From NCBI GenBank assembly GCA_028571685.1, contig CM053156.1:85377049-85441048 (forward strand): a stretch of 64,000 nt of DNA. The letters run 5' to 3'. Shown in pieces: positions 1 through 10,620 of the stretch. Each line of letters begins with the position of its first letter. The stretch's first letter is position 1. This DNA comes from Heterohyrax brucei (taxonomy: Eukaryota > Chordata > Mammalia > Hyracoidea > Procaviidae). Both the position numbers and the translations under genes were made by a program. Under the pieces are notes generated by a model, which was given only the letters and a program-made list of their open reading frames with translations, was not told the origin of the DNA and did not search any database.

Positions 1-634
1 TGGAGATGTGGGACATTCTGTCCCTTCACCTGGCAGCTGTCTCCAAAACCCTGATCTCTCCTCTCCCCACCAAAAGGATCAGATTTCCCAATAAATGTAT
101 TTAGGATTTTTTATTTTCTAAAGAGTTGAGTTCTTTCAAGAAAACTTGAAGTGTGAATTTTATTTCCTTGTGCCACTCAGGAGAGATGACTAACACAGCC
201 TGAGTTACAGTTTATTAAAGAAAAACTTGACCACAATGAAGGGACAACACAGAATGGAAAGAACTGGTGTATCAAAAGAAAGCAAGTCAACTGTTTCTGG
301 ATTACTTAAGAAAGCTTCCTGATTTTCTGTTCCCTATGGTTATAGAATACAGAAACTTGTCTGTTTAGTTACTGCTGACACTGTCACCTCATACAGAGTA
401 CAGATGGTCAGGAAATTTCTCCTGAAACTCCCTAAGCGGTGGGTGAAGCAGTGATTCATGGTGGCACTACTGTGTCCTAAGTCAGTTGAGGAAGGACACC
501 GCCCACACAGCTGTCTCCCTGAGCGTCTTCTGGTGCTAGAGGAGGTATCACTAATTGCTAGAGCACCCACCATTCTCCCAGCCCACGCAATTCTCCCCAC
601 CCCACCCCACAGAAAGCCTGTTCTCTGATGTATA
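1..634 (-). other. Unit A 3'UTR and 3' flank
   Basis: Non-coding sequence that aligns by eye with 32454-33000 (unit C) and 56637-57290 (unit D), including the segment around the poly(A) signal and the block ending ttctctgatgta. It defines the 3' end of the duplicated unit. I see no gene in it. Confidence 0.6.
211..216 (-). promoter_or_regulatory. Unit A poly(A) signal (AATAAA on minus strand)
   Basis: TTTATT on the plus strand inside a block conserved with 32586-32591 (unit C) and 56841-56846 (unit D). It lies about 1.6 kb after the stop codon. Conservation among three copies and position after the finger exon suggest it is the shared cleavage signal. Confidence 0.55.
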
Positions 635-1162
635 CAAGGCCCGACAATTAAGTCCATGAACTTAATTGTTCTAAGAGCTACACACCTCATTGCTGAATAT
701 TGCCAGAGTCACCTTACTCGCCTTTGGAAGCTATGCATTGATGCCAACGCCTAGCCCATCCTTCAAACTAAGTTTGGAACTCTTTCTGGAATGGCCATTT
801 GTGCACAGTGGCACGGTCACAAGTTCGCAGAACTTAATTGTATAGCTGTCTGTGAGGGAGTCTGTAGCCATTAAACAAATAACTGTATTGGAACACCCTC
901 CCTACTCACCTGATCTGGTCCCCAATGACTTTTTACCCAAAGATAAAGGAAATATTGAAAGGAAGACATTTTATTGACATTCAGGATATCAAGAGTAATA
1001 CGATGACAGTTCTGATGGCCATTCCAGAAAAAGAGCTCCAAAATTGCTGGCGTCAGTGCTTAGCTTCCCAAATAGACTACTTAGAAGGTGATCGTAGTGA
1101 TGTTCAACAATGAGGTACATAGCGCTTTTTCTAGGATGAGTTCACAAACTTGTCAGTTCTCG
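635..1162 (+). mobile_element. Mariner-derived foldback element M1 in the unit A 3'UTR
   Basis: 528 bp bounded by TA dinucleotides (633-634 and 1163-1164). The ends read CAAGGCCCGACAATTAAG and, inverted, CGAGAACTGACAAGTTTG, the terminal inverted repeat of the mariner family here. Outer arms of about 150-190 bp are inverted copies of the transposase 3' end; the centre keeps a plus-strand transposase C-terminal remnant (about 925-1113, LKGRHF...). Units C and D lack it at the homologous site, so it inserted after duplication. Non-autonomous. Confidence 0.8.
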
Positions 1163-1439
1163 TATTAAACTGCATCTTTTTCCCAAATTCTTGCTCATTC
1201 TCCTGCACATAGGAAATTTCTATTCTGTGTCCTCTGGTGGAGGAAGACAACCGACCCATACTTACTGCGTGAGGCACCCTAACTTCACCCAGATGAGCCC
1301 GCTGCTGCAGGAGGCTTTTAGAACAAAAACCTTACCTACATCCCTTGCACACATGTCACTTCTCCACTGTGTCTGCAGGAGAAGGAAGTCTGACCTTTGG
1401 CTAAAGCTTCATCCACAGTTCAGGGGCAAGTGAGGTTTC

Positions 1440-1813
1440 TCACCTGAGTATATCCTCTGGTGTCTGATGTGATTTGACTTGAGTCATAGCCTTGACCAGA
1501 CTCCCCTCAGACCAGGCTTCTCCTCGGACTGTGTCCTGAAGTGTACAGCCAAGCCAAGTGCCTGATTCCCAGTCAAGGCCTGAGGCACAATCGCTGCAGG
1601 CAAGGCTTCTTATCTGAGTGTGTTCTCTGGTGTGCGATGAGGCCCAACTTCTGGCAAAGGCCTCAACTGCACTACATGTTGCTTCTAGCCCGTGTGTCCT
1701 CGTGGAAAAGGAGGTGAGTCCAGGTTTAAGTGGCAGCCACACTCCAGGCACATGTGTGGTTTCTCACCTGAGTGTGTCCTCTGGTGTCTGGTAAGATCTG
1801 ATTTGTTTGGTTG
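1440..1813 (-). pseudogene. Relict zinc fingers downstream of the unit A stop
   Basis: In shifted frames the minus strand still reads [11 protein letters not shown], then [17 protein letters not shown] around 1740-1800, then further degenerate fingers to about 1440. The ancestral array was therefore longer by several fingers. The fingers lie in more than one frame, so more than one indel has accumulated; they are now 3'UTR. Confidence 0.7.
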
Positions 1814-3339
1814 CTAAACCCTTGTCCACACTCCTTGCACACACTCCCTTGAGTGTGTCCTCCAGTGAATAAGGCAGTGTGATTTCTGTTTAAACCTTCG
1901 GCCACACTCCTTGCACACATAAGGCTTCTCCCCGGAATGTGTCCTCTGGTGTATAAGCAGCTGTGACTCTAGGTTAAAGCCACACCCACACTCCTTGCAT
2001 AAATAGGGCTTCTCCTCTGAGTGTTTTCCCTGGTGGAGGAGGAGGCCTGACTTCCGGCTAAAGGCCCGCCCACACTCTAGGCACGTGTAAGGCTTCTCAC
2101 CTGAGTGCGTCCTCTGGTGTGTGATGAGGTTTGACTTGTTGCTAAACCCTCGCCCACACTCCTTGCACACATGTGGCTTCTCCCCTGAGTGTGTTCTCTG
2201 GTGTGTGATGAACGTTGACTTGTGGCTAAAGCCACGCCCACATTCCTTGCACACATATGGCTTTTCCCCTGAGTGTGTCCTTTGGTGTGTGATGAGAATT
2301 GACTTATAGCTGAAGCCACGCCCACACTCCACACACACATACAGCTTCTCCTCTGAGTGTGTTCCCTGGTGAAGGAGGAGGCCTGATTTCTGGCTAAAGC
2401 CTCGGCCACACTGAAGGCACATGTACGGTTTCTCACCTGAGTGGGTCCTCTGGTGTGTGATGAGGTTCCACTTCTGGATGAAGCCTCGCCCACATTCCAG
2501 GCACACATAAGGCTTCTCACCTGAGTGTGTCCTCTGATGTGTGATAAGAGTTGATCTGCGGTTAAAGCCTCGCTCACACTCCAGGCACACAAAAGGTTTC
2601 TCACCTGAGTGTGTTCTCTGGTGTGTGACGAGATTTGACTTACGGTTGAAGCCTTGCCCACACTCCTTGCACACATGTGGCTTCTCCCCTAGGTGTGTCC
2701 TCCAGTGCATACGGAGGTTTGATTTCCGTTTAAACCCTTGGCCACACTCCTTGCACACATACGGCTTCTCCCCCGAGTGTGTCCTTTGGTGCACAAGGAG
2801 GAGTGAATTCTGAGTAAAGCCCTGCCCACACTCCCTACAGACATAGGGCTTCTCCTCTAGGAGGGCCCTCTGCTGCGTGATGAAGTCTGAATTCAGGCTG
2901 CAGCCTGGGTCCTCCTCTCTGCAGCTGAATGCTCCAAACCTTGAGGTTTCGGATGCCTTCAAGCCTCCATCTCTTTCCACAGATTTTACCCTTTGGGCCG
3001 AGCTGGGCTCTACCTCTGTGTTGCCTTCTCTAGGGCTCACTGACTGTTCCTGGGATGGGCAGGAGAACAGCCTGGAAGTCTGTCTCTCCCCTGTCCTCCC
3101 ACACAAAGGTCTGGAGACTTCATCTGGCTCTTGACCTTCTGAGTTTCCCCTTTGGCAGCTCTGCTCAGAATCCCACTGCTCTGGCTGCTTCGGACGCCCT
3201 GGGCTGGGAGGTGCTGGAGGGAGGCAGTGCTCCGCATGGAAGCCTGGGAGGCGCGGAAGCAGGTGCTGGCTGAGGACCCGCTGATGCGGGATGGCCAGAA
3301 GGCCCGAGGGGCAGGGCTGGAGTTCGGGCTGCGGTTCTG
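1814..3339 (-). CDS. ZNF343: Unit A exon 4: linker plus 12-finger C2H2 array
   Basis: The exon begins after a ctctctccag acceptor and finishes a split Ala codon (G + CA) from the KRAB exon. The first part encodes a Pro/Gln/Glu-rich linker with the [18 protein letters not shown] and GRTGERQTS segments seen in ZNF343-type proteins. Twelve complete C2H2 fingers (C-x2-C-x12-H-x3-H) follow, joined mainly by THSGEKP linkers. Predicted contact residues (-1,2,3,6) from finger 1 are QSLV, RSNM, RSNT, RSTT, QWNT, QSGL, YSIT, HSTT, NSNT, RSGL, LSQI, QSHI. The reading frame is open to 1814, where a small deletion in the linker after finger 12 (THSREC) shifts into a stop. Fingers 6, 7 and 10-11 have SEEKL/SEEKP linkers instead of SGEKP. 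Confidence 0.85.
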
Positions 3340-6300
3340 CTGGAGAGAGAAAGGTTTCCATTAGAGGGGCCGTGAGTGGGCTGCCGTGCCTATCTTCCGA
3401 CAGGATCTCACAGCCGGAGTCCCTGGGTAGCACAAACAGTTAAGAGCTCGACTCTGGGCTGGACAGCTGGTGGTTCAGAAGGCAGGCCTGGTGATCTGCT
3501 TCTGAAGGGCCACAGCCCTGAAAACCTTATGGAGCAGTTCTCCTTGGCAGTATGAGGTCTGACAATTAAGTTCGTGAGCTCATTCTGAAAAAAGTGCTGC
3601 ACACCTCATTGCTGAATGTCACCATGGTCACCTTTGAAGTCCTCCCTCTGGGAAGCTAGGCACTGATGCCCGTGCCCAGTCCACCCTTCAAAGCAATTCT
3701 GCAACTCTCTTTCTGGAATGGCCATCAGAGCTGTCATCATTATTACCCTGATGTCCAGAATGTCATCAAAATGTCTTCTTTACAAATAAAAAAAAAATGC
3801 CTTCAATATTTCCTTTATCTTTGGGTAAAGAAAAAAGTCATTGGGGGGGCAGATCAGGTGAGTAAAGAAGGTGTTCCAACACAGTTATTGGATTACTGAC
3901 TACAAACTCCGTCACAGATAGTGCTGTGTGAGCCAGTGCACTGTCATGATGCAAGAACCATGAGTTGTTGGCAAAAACTTCAGGTCACTTCAGGTCACTT
4001 TCAGTCACTTTCACTTTCATGCAGCTTTTTCAGCACTTCCAAATAGTGAACTTAGCTGGTACAAATTCATAATGAAAAATCCCTATGATACCCAAAAAGG
4101 TGAGCAACATTGTTTTGACTCTTACTTGGGACTGATGCAACTTTTTTGTGTGTGGAGAACTGGCTGGCTTCTGTCGTGCGCTTTCATGCTTTGTTTCGGG
4201 GTCATACTGGCCTGCCCAGGTTTCACCACCAGTATAACATGGCCCAAACATCATCTTGCCTCTCCAAAAGGTCTTGGCAAACTGTGACTCTCTGCTTTTG
4301 TTCATCAATGAGCTCCTTCCAGACCATTTTTGCACACACCATTCTCATGCCAAGATTTTCAGTTACAATTTTCCTGAATGTTTCTCTATCAATGTTTACT
4401 TGGTCTCCTAGGCTTCTCACAGTCAGCCGACCATTCTTATGCACAACTTGACAGACTTTTGCAATATTTTCAACAGTTCTGCTCATTACTGGCCACTCTG
4501 AGCTCTCTTCATCAGCGACACTTTCTTTCCCCTCAGGAAAACATTATTTCCATCTGTACATTGCCGTTTTCCTCATGGCATCATCGCTATAAACTTGGAC
4601 TAACATGTCCTTGATTTCACTTCTACTCTTGCCAAGTTTAAAAATAAATTTAGTGTTTGTTCCTTGCTCTAATTCAAGCTCTGACATCCTTGTGACAGTA
4701 CACAAAAACATGCAACAGCAATCATGAACGCCACTCAGCAGGACACCGCCACACGTCAACACGAACCCAGCTGTGATATACTGATACACCAGACTTATGA
4801 AGCCTTACTCAGTTGTCTGTATAGTGCTGCCAAGTACATGCTCCATGGCAAGTTCATGAACTTAACTGTCAATCTCATATTCCAATCACGCATTCTAGAG
4901 CTGGAGAAATCACTACAGGATGAGCTCAGAGACCCCAAGGTCCTACTGTGAGACAAACATGAGTTGAGACTCCATTAATAACCTGCCCTTCATGTGCCTC
5001 CACTCTGACTGGTGGGCCACAGTGATGTTCTGGGTCTTCTGGAATCAGTGTCAGTTCAGAGCCAGTACTCCCTGAAAAATCTGACTATTGACTTTTCCCT
5101 AATGAACAGTCACTTTGACTCTTGATTTGGACTGATGCAACTTTTTTGGTTGTAGAGATGTGGCTGACTTTCTTTGGGAAGGCTGGGAGGTTTAAAAGTA
5201 TAGATTTCTGGCAATGCACTGGAGTCCTTTATCAAGCGGACCCAGCCTCCCCTTCATTTAAAGGGTTTTGAGTCTTTAAACTTGGTCAAGTCTGGGAATT
5301 GACAGACGGACTGTGACTCTCTATTCTGGTGATTCCAGTTTGAATGTTGTTCTGCTGATCTAGAATTCATCCATTTATACAGATTGAGTAAATATTTTGT
5401 TGAGTTCCCATCTATTCAACTCCTAGGAACACCATGACTAGGTAGTCAACACCATAAGTCCATAGAAGTCAGACTATTCTGATGGCTACATTGACTCCAC
5501 TGTCCATTACTATAACCACACCCACCTCGTCTTTGTTAACCGAATGTCATCACCTGGGCCCTATTACCACGGGGTCCAAGCAGCCCCATTGTAGTTAGGT
5601 ATTTTAATGCAGTTAGAGCAGTACTACTCTCAAATCCGATTTATATAAAACAGCAATCACAGCAAACTTCAAGAATGCTGGAGCCCCCTTTATAAATTGG
5701 TTTTTCACAGTTGTGGTAAAAGGTGTGTCCTCTGGACATTCCACATGTGGATCTGTGGGTCTAACCTGGTAACTCCACTCCGGCATGCCAATTTCCCTAA
5801 GCCTTTGGATAGCTTCTTCTACAGTACATCAAGACAGGTCTGATATGTCAACTTGATTTAGTGTAGGCCACGTTGTAACCTGTGCTTCAGCAAACCAACC
5901 AAACTATTAGATCCTGCCCTAACTTCTCGAGCTGAAACAATGAATGAAGAATCTGTGCTTTGTTGACTGGTATCGATACACTCAGCCTGATCCATCTTCA
6001 CGTTCTTGTATCGTTATCCTGTACCTTTAATAACCATTCCCACACACATTCCTCAGGATTCTGTTTGTACTTATGAGATAAGTCAAGCAGTTCTTCTGGG
6101 TCACACTTTGTATTTCACTTTTTGGGATTCCTAGGACTTACGTCCAGTTACAGGTCTAGGAGACAGGATTCACATTGTGGAGTTCCTGGGAGAACATTCA
6201 GCACTGTCTTTGTGCTTCAGGCAATGCCCCAGGCAAGAGCTCCTTAGAGGCAGCTGGGCTAGGGCTGATCTCATTAGCTGGAAGTGGAGGGCCCAATGGT

Positions 6301-9300
6301 TTTTCTGGAGAAGGTGGTGTAGCAGACAAACATGGAGTCATCTCTTCAGATGTGAGTGTTTGTATTGGCAGGAAGGATTCAGTGGAATTTAGGGGCACAG
6401 TATCTCCAACCTCCTGATTATCTGTCCAGATCACCCATCCCAACTTTCAAGGTCCTATTTGTTTCCCATCAATGCCCTCACTTTAACTGTAGATAGCTGG
6501 CAAGGTTGACAAATGAACTGGCACTGTAATTCAGCCACTTTTATAGTAAGAGTCTGGGTTTGGTTTTTGGCAGTAACAGCTCTGTGGCTACAACAAATAA
6601 GTTTCTTTCAAAGCACAAATGGAAGCTTTGAGGTTGTTTATGTGGTACCTGAGTTCTGACTCTGAAGCCCTGAACGTACCTCTTTCTTTTCTTGTATCAG
6701 TTTGTCCAGCTAGAGTAGGACCAACCAACCAGCTTCCTTAGATGTTTCCTTATGACAAAACCGCAGAAAGGCATCACACATGCAGTCACCCAGTCTGGCC
6801 TTTCCCCAGTGCCTGACTGCTTGGTAGTGACATTTTGCTTATTTGACTTGCCACATCACGCCATAGATTAGCAGTGCCCTCTTTCCTACTGGACACAGTC
6901 ATTAACATCTTTAAGAAGACCAGACTGGAAAACCAATTTAGAAAACTCATTCTTACAATTTTGTTTCTCTAAAGCCACTCTCAGTACCAAGTATTTTAGG
7001 TTGGGTTCTCTACAGAACCCAAACCAGTAAAGTGTATAAACATATAAAAAGATTTGTATCAAGGGAAACAGCTCATGTGACTGTACAGGCTGGAAGGTCC
7101 CACATCCATGGATCAGGATAGAGGCCCATCCCAATTCATGCAGCTGCAGAAGCTGGCGAACCCAAGACTGGCAGGTTGGGGAGCAGGACTCCTGCCCACA
7201 GGCTGTGAACACCAACATTCTCCAGGATCAGCATGCAAGACTACAAGGTTTCTCCTGATTCATGAAGCTGCGCTGACTGACAAACCCAACTGCAGCAGGT
7301 CACTGAGTCCTAAGATGGGCAGGTAGGTGGCCAGCTAAAGTTCCAAGAACGGGAGGTAAGACAAGAGCCAGCTGCTGAATCCAAAGCCTGGTAAGGTGAG
7401 CAGGAAGAAGTGGGCAGTGGAAGGTGGAGAGATGAAGATTAAAGGGGCAGTCAGCCACGACAGGCCCTGCCACCGTCAACACACTCGACAGATTCCATCA
7501 TCGGGGTGACCACATGTCAAATTTCAACAAGGCAGTGATCACAACATTATACCACTGCTAGAACACTGACAATCACGGCCCATCCCATTCTGCTTATTAA
7601 TGCTGCTGCTCTTTCTGAAAAATTCACTGTAGGACTGGTTGCTTGTGTGTATACTTTTCATCATGTTCAATGCATGGCCCTCCCAGCACAGCCATGGACT
7701 GACCAAGCCCCTCTCAGTTAGCTTGCTGAGCATTTTCGGACAGAAGGACTGTATCCTGAGCACTCCTGAACCTGAATTGCAACCTGTAAACCTCCCTAAT
7801 AAACCCCACAGTTATCAGCACTCTCTGAGTTCCATGTGGCCACTGCAGTGAATCATAGAGCCCGGCAGAGAAGTAGAGAACACTGTGCGACGAACAACTG
7901 GTGTCAGAACTGGTGCAGACAGACGGTGGAGGAAGGAGGCATGCTGGACCTCCACCTCACAGGAATCAGCCTGGGGCTATTGATCTTGATTCTCCGTTGA
8001 AGCAACGGAGTGGCAACAAAAGAAAAAATACAGTTATGAAACCCAAAGCCATTAGAAGTTTGGCAGAAGGCACCTCTCACAACCCATTCCCCTTTGCAAA
8101 CTACCTGAGTATCACTGGCCTCCTTCCACTTCCTCACACTTGGCAGACACAGCCCTTCCTTAAGGCCTCAGCACCAAGGACAACTCCCTCCATCTGAAAT
8201 GCTCTTGCCTTGGGACCCCAAGTTCCAACTCCCTCACCACCTTACATCTTTGATCAAATGTTCTTTCCTCACTGATTGCAAATATCCAATTTCAAAATTC
8301 AGGCAGTCACCCTGTCACACTCAATACCCCTTCCTCCTGCTGTTTCCTATTAGCTTTTCACTTCACAGCATTTGTCAGCTTTTAGCATGTCATCCTTAAG
8401 TTCTCCACAGACACCGCACACTGTTTGGTGCCTGTCTCTATACTCGCGGGCAAGCCCAGTGAGGACAGGGATTTCTCACTTTCACATTTACTGAGGTGGT
8501 CTGAGTGTCTAGAACACTATCTGGCACACAGAAAAAACAAGACAAAACAAAACCCTTCACTACTGAGTTACGGCCAGCTCACGGTCACTGTCCATGTCAC
8601 AGAGAACTGCTCCATAGTGGGTGCTTTTTGTTTGGGTGTTTTTATTTATTTTATTTGGTCCACAGAGTTCCCTTTTTTTTTTGGCTGTAATCTTTACAAA
8701 AGCAGACTACAAGGCCTTTCTTCTACAGTTCCACCGTGTGAATCACCAACCTCTGGATTCACAGTTGAGCACAAAGTGCTTGCACCACCCAGGACTCACT
8801 GGCACACAGAAATCCCAATAAGCCAGCAACTCACTGACACTGACACGAAGCAACCCTATAACAGGGCAGACTGGAGCTGCCCCAGGAGGTTTCGAATGCT
8901 CCGGATTTTTAAAGACACGGCCGGCCACATCTTCCTCCTGTGGAGTGGGTGGTAGGTTCAACCACTGTGCCAGCAAAGCACATAATACCTGCCTGCTAAG
9001 TATCTGCTGAATTATGAAGGAACAGAAAAGATCACAGGCTCACCCAACGAGAGCAGGTTCCTGTAAATCTCCAGCATCACTTCTCTGTACAGGTTCTTCT
9101 GCTCAGAGCTCAGTCTCTCCCACTCGGCCTCCGTGAAGACCACGGTGACATCCTCGAATGTCACTGGTTCCTGGAAGAAGCAATAAATTAACGCACAGCA
9201 GGCCACCATTAATCTTCCCAACGAGAAGAGTTTAACTGGTGGCCCTCAAGAGTCTGGCTCTGACGCAGCTCATCTATATCTTTTCAGGGGACACAGTTTC

Positions 9301-10043
9301 CCACATCAAGTTCTCCTGGACACGACTGGACACCTGGCCCTGTGACAGAATCTGGGGAGCTCGAGCGATGCACAAACCCATCCCGGCGCTCACACATGTC
9401 GTGACTGGAGAGACGATTTGTGCATCCGTGTGAAAGCACTGAGCCGTCCTCCGCAGAGCGTCAGAGGATTCATAAAGCAGGACTTCACAGACACGGGAGG
9501 AGAGGACGGGCTAGCACCGAACACAGGGCCTCACGGAGGCGGGGCTGGGCCAGGCATCACCGGGCCGGGAGGAGTTAAAGGAGAAGATGGGAGGAAACTT
9601 CAACGACAGAGAAAAGTGGGCGTCAGCAGGCCGGGACCAAAGGAGCATTCCCAGGAGCTCAGGAACTAAATGCTGATCGCCTTCTCCCGTCCCATGACAA
9701 GGAACACACACCGATTCTCCGGGAAAGGGGCCAGCCTGTCAGAAAGTAAGGGAAGTCCCACTCACCGGCCCTCTGGGCTTCCTCTTCTGCTCTGACGGCC
9801 AGTCAGTACCCTCAGAAGACAAACCTAAGGGAGAGAGAGAAGCTAGGAGAAGGCAGACCTCCCAGGGTGCTCCCCAAGTAGCTCTTCTGAGCCCCAGGAT
9901 GGCAGGACGCCGCCACGTCACTCAGCAGTGGCCACCAAAGCCTTCTCCCTGGAACCTGCAGCCCTGGTCCCCTCTTCACCTCAGCAGACCCTGCACTCAC
10001 CTTTTGCGTGGTGTTTCTGAGTCAGTTTCTTCAGGGTCTCCAT
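1814..10043 (-). CDS. ZNF343: Unit A: ZNF343-like KRAB zinc-finger protein (4 coding exons)
   Basis: Join of 10043..10001, 9824..9766, 9170..9044 and 3339..1814 on the minus strand; every junction has GT/AG and the phases agree (1, 0, 1). Predicted protein is about 584 aa: a short N-terminus (METLKKLTQ...), a basic segment, one KRAB-A box, a linker of about 150 aa, and 12 C2H2 fingers. It should be a nuclear DNA-binding repressor that recruits TRIM28 through KRAB-A; this is family knowledge. The joined KRAB/linker boundary reads LLSLAEPQPEL, as in ZNF343 (recalled at 599 aa), which supports the splice choice. There is no KRAB-B box. The array ends early through a frameshift near 1850 and relict fingers continue to about 1440. 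The start chosen is the first ATG in frame with exon 3; frame upstream of it differs from the primate protein. Transcription and splicing are not shown by the sequence alone. Confidence 0.72.
3416..3550 (+). repeat. AfroSINE, first intron copy (shared by all units)
   Basis: Begins GGAGTCCCTGGGTAGCAC and ends near GAGCAGTTCTCCTTGGCAG, the tRNA-like head and conserved body of AfroSINEs. The same insertion occurs at the same place just outside the finger exon in units B (27828), C (35214) and D (59247), so it predates the duplications. Confidence 0.8.
3553..4877 (-). mobile_element. Near full-length mariner element M2, inactive
   Basis: 1325 bp with terminal inverted repeats (TGAGGTCTGACAATTAAG and its diverged inverse) and TA target duplications at 3551-3552 and 4878-4879. 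The minus strand carries transposase pieces: an N-terminal helix-turn-helix region in one frame (about 4486-4223, [17 protein letters not shown]) and the catalytic core in another (about 4335-4030). The first catalytic Asp of the usual GDETW motif is Gly (GGETW), and frameshifts split the frame. It is in the long intron of unit A and cannot encode an active transposase. Confidence 0.82.
4940..7002 (-). mobile_element. Degraded ERVL internal region, minus strand
   Basis: Reverse-complement matches to the plus-strand ERVL at 19560-24900: the protease segment around 5020-5070 ([13 protein letters not shown]), the pro/RT spacer at 5650-5900, the gag-end/pro segment at 6200-6440 and the leader at 6930-7000 (GAGAGTGGCTTTAGAGAAAC). 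Stops and frameshifts are everywhere; there is no usable ORF. A short stretch at 5107-5166 resembles part of the mariner M2 sequence and may be a separate fragment. It lies antisense to nothing but shares the transcriptional direction of unit A, in its intron. Confidence 0.6.
7003..7483 (-). repeat. LTR of the minus-strand ERVL copy
   Basis: On the minus strand it starts TGTGTTGACGG and ends in the GGTTCTGTAGAGAACC-type terminus typical of ERVL/MLT2 LTRs, directly followed by the ERVL leader. Related sequence recurs at 54150-54430. Boundaries approximate. Confidence 0.5.
7490..8530 (-). other. Unit A intron; conserved with unit C intron, LTR-like part at 7560-7860
   Basis: 7630-8345 aligns by eye with 36650-36780 and 39764-40350 of unit C, including a block beginning near CCACTGCAGTGAATC. 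The part with AATAAACC near 7797 looks like an old LTR. No gene is seen. Confidence 0.4.
8535..8975 (-). repeat. Two AfroSINE copies, minus strand
   Basis: Two consecutive, diverged AfroSINE bodies in inverse orientation (about 8535-8795 and 8815-8975), recognised by the GGTTCAAACCACCAAC-like and GCAGACTACAAGGCCT-like segments. The first is also present at 61615-61860 (unit D) and about 31095-31260 (unit B), so it is older than the duplication. Confidence 0.6.
9044..9170 (-). CDS. ZNF343: Unit A exon 3b: KRAB-A box exon
   Basis: A 127-nt exon bounded by a cttcttccag acceptor and a gtgagcc donor. It encodes [17 protein letters not shown] followed by [17 protein letters not shown] and ends YRNLLSL plus one base. 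The FEDV, EEW-like [11 protein letters not shown] core and NLLSL are the diagnostic KRAB-A residues that contact TRIM28. It joins exon 3 in phase 0 and exon 4 in phase 1. The same exon, equal in length, occurs at 31549-31675 and 62135-62261. No KRAB-B or KRAB-C exon is visible between it and the finger exon. Confidence 0.85.
9171..9765 (-). other. Unit A short intron, strongly conserved with unit D
   Basis: Non-coding intron between the 59-nt exon and the KRAB exon. 9175-9660 is very close to 62266-62760 and, in its lower part, to 31680-31930. Plus-strand open frames in it are not supported by splice or codon conservation. Confidence 0.5.
9766..9824 (-). CDS. ZNF343: Unit A exon 3a: 59-nt basic linker exon
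   Basis: The acceptor is a pyrimidine-rich tract ending cttag and the donor is gtgagtg. The frame gives [19 protein letters not shown] between a split Gly codon and the KRAB exon. Length and pattern match the exon at 62859-62917 and 40783-40841 and the corresponding N-terminal stretch of ZNF343. The KRKPRG motif is a plausible nuclear-localisation patch, which is inference. Confidence 0.72.
10001..10043 (-). CDS. ZNF343: Unit A exon 2: start-codon exon (coding part)
   Basis: Encodes [14 protein letters not shown] plus the first base of a Gly codon, then a gtgagtg donor. The ATG is the only one in frame upstream of exon 3. The exon continues upstream as 5'UTR; in a different frame it reads WPFSLGEQDWEILPSKN, which resembles the true N-terminus I recall for primate ZNF343, then stops at a TGA overlapping the METL frame. 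Confidence 0.6.
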
Positions 10044-10620
10044 ATCTTCCTGTTCTTTGATGGCAAAATCTCCCAGTCCTGCTCCCCCAGGCTGAAGGGC
10101 CAGGCAATGTGAAGTGGAAGACCGCCCTGAAATTCTGGCAGAGAGCCTGATGGAAGTTATGTCACCTCTAGGTAGATCTCTGCTGCCTGGGTGACCTCTT
10201 CAAACCTCGGTCAGGAAAGGCCTCTGGTCTCCGCGCCTCCGGGACCTGCAGGTGGAGAATCGACCTGCTGCCGCTGGGTCCTTCCCTGGGTGCCGACCCC
10301 AGGCCTCCTCAGCAGGGCTCCTGTCCTCTGTCACCCCCCTCGCTCAGCAATCACCGAGGCCCAGTGTCCGGGCTCCTCTGGATCTCTGACCTTTACTCAT
10401 TCCTGCCTGACAAGTCCTCACGTCTGCTCCCTGACCCTCTCCCACACCTGTCACAGCTTACTGCACCCCTCCTGCCCCGACACCTCAGAGTCAAGCTCCA
10501 CATCCCAGATCAGTTTCTGCTGCCTGAACCAGAGAGAAGACAGAAGGCAGCCTAAGACCTGAGGAGAAAGAGCCTCCCGTGTCTCCCTTCGGACCCACCA
10601 GGATGTGCATGACTTGGCTT
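10044..10620 (-). other. Conserved 5'UTR/intron block of unit A
   Basis: The region upstream of the start codon aligns with 41061-41620 (unit C) and 63128-63670 (unit D), including the AGGAAAGGCCTCTGGTCTCC and GACCCCAGGCCTCCTCAGC segments. It holds the 5' part of exon 2 and the adjacent intron. No protein-coding signal is conserved. Confidence 0.5.

Noticed and set aside
1814..3339. Regularly repeated 28-codon modules that might be taken for a CRISPR or satellite array
   Set aside because: The 84-bp period is that of C2H2 fingers plus THSGEKP linkers; repeats are adjacent with no unique spacers.
1814..3339. Identity as PRDM9 from the CRECGRGF-style fingers
   Set aside because: No PR/SET domain or SSXRD region is present, and the linker between KRAB and fingers matches ZNF343-type sequence.
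3340..3433. Extension of the unit A finger-exon ORF to the Met at 3433 (and Met at 3361)
   Set aside because: Sequence upstream of 3339 is intron (polypyrimidine tract and AG). The Ala split codon joins the KRAB exon exactly.
8425..8955. 176-codon plus-strand ORF
   Set aside because: Runs through two antisense AfroSINEs and intron sequence; the frame is not kept in unit D.
9012..9221. KRAB exon read through as a 69-codon ORF starting MGRLMVACC
   Set aside because: The upstream codons lie in the intron before the cttcttccag acceptor; the real exon starts at 9170 and joins the 59-nt exon in phase 0.
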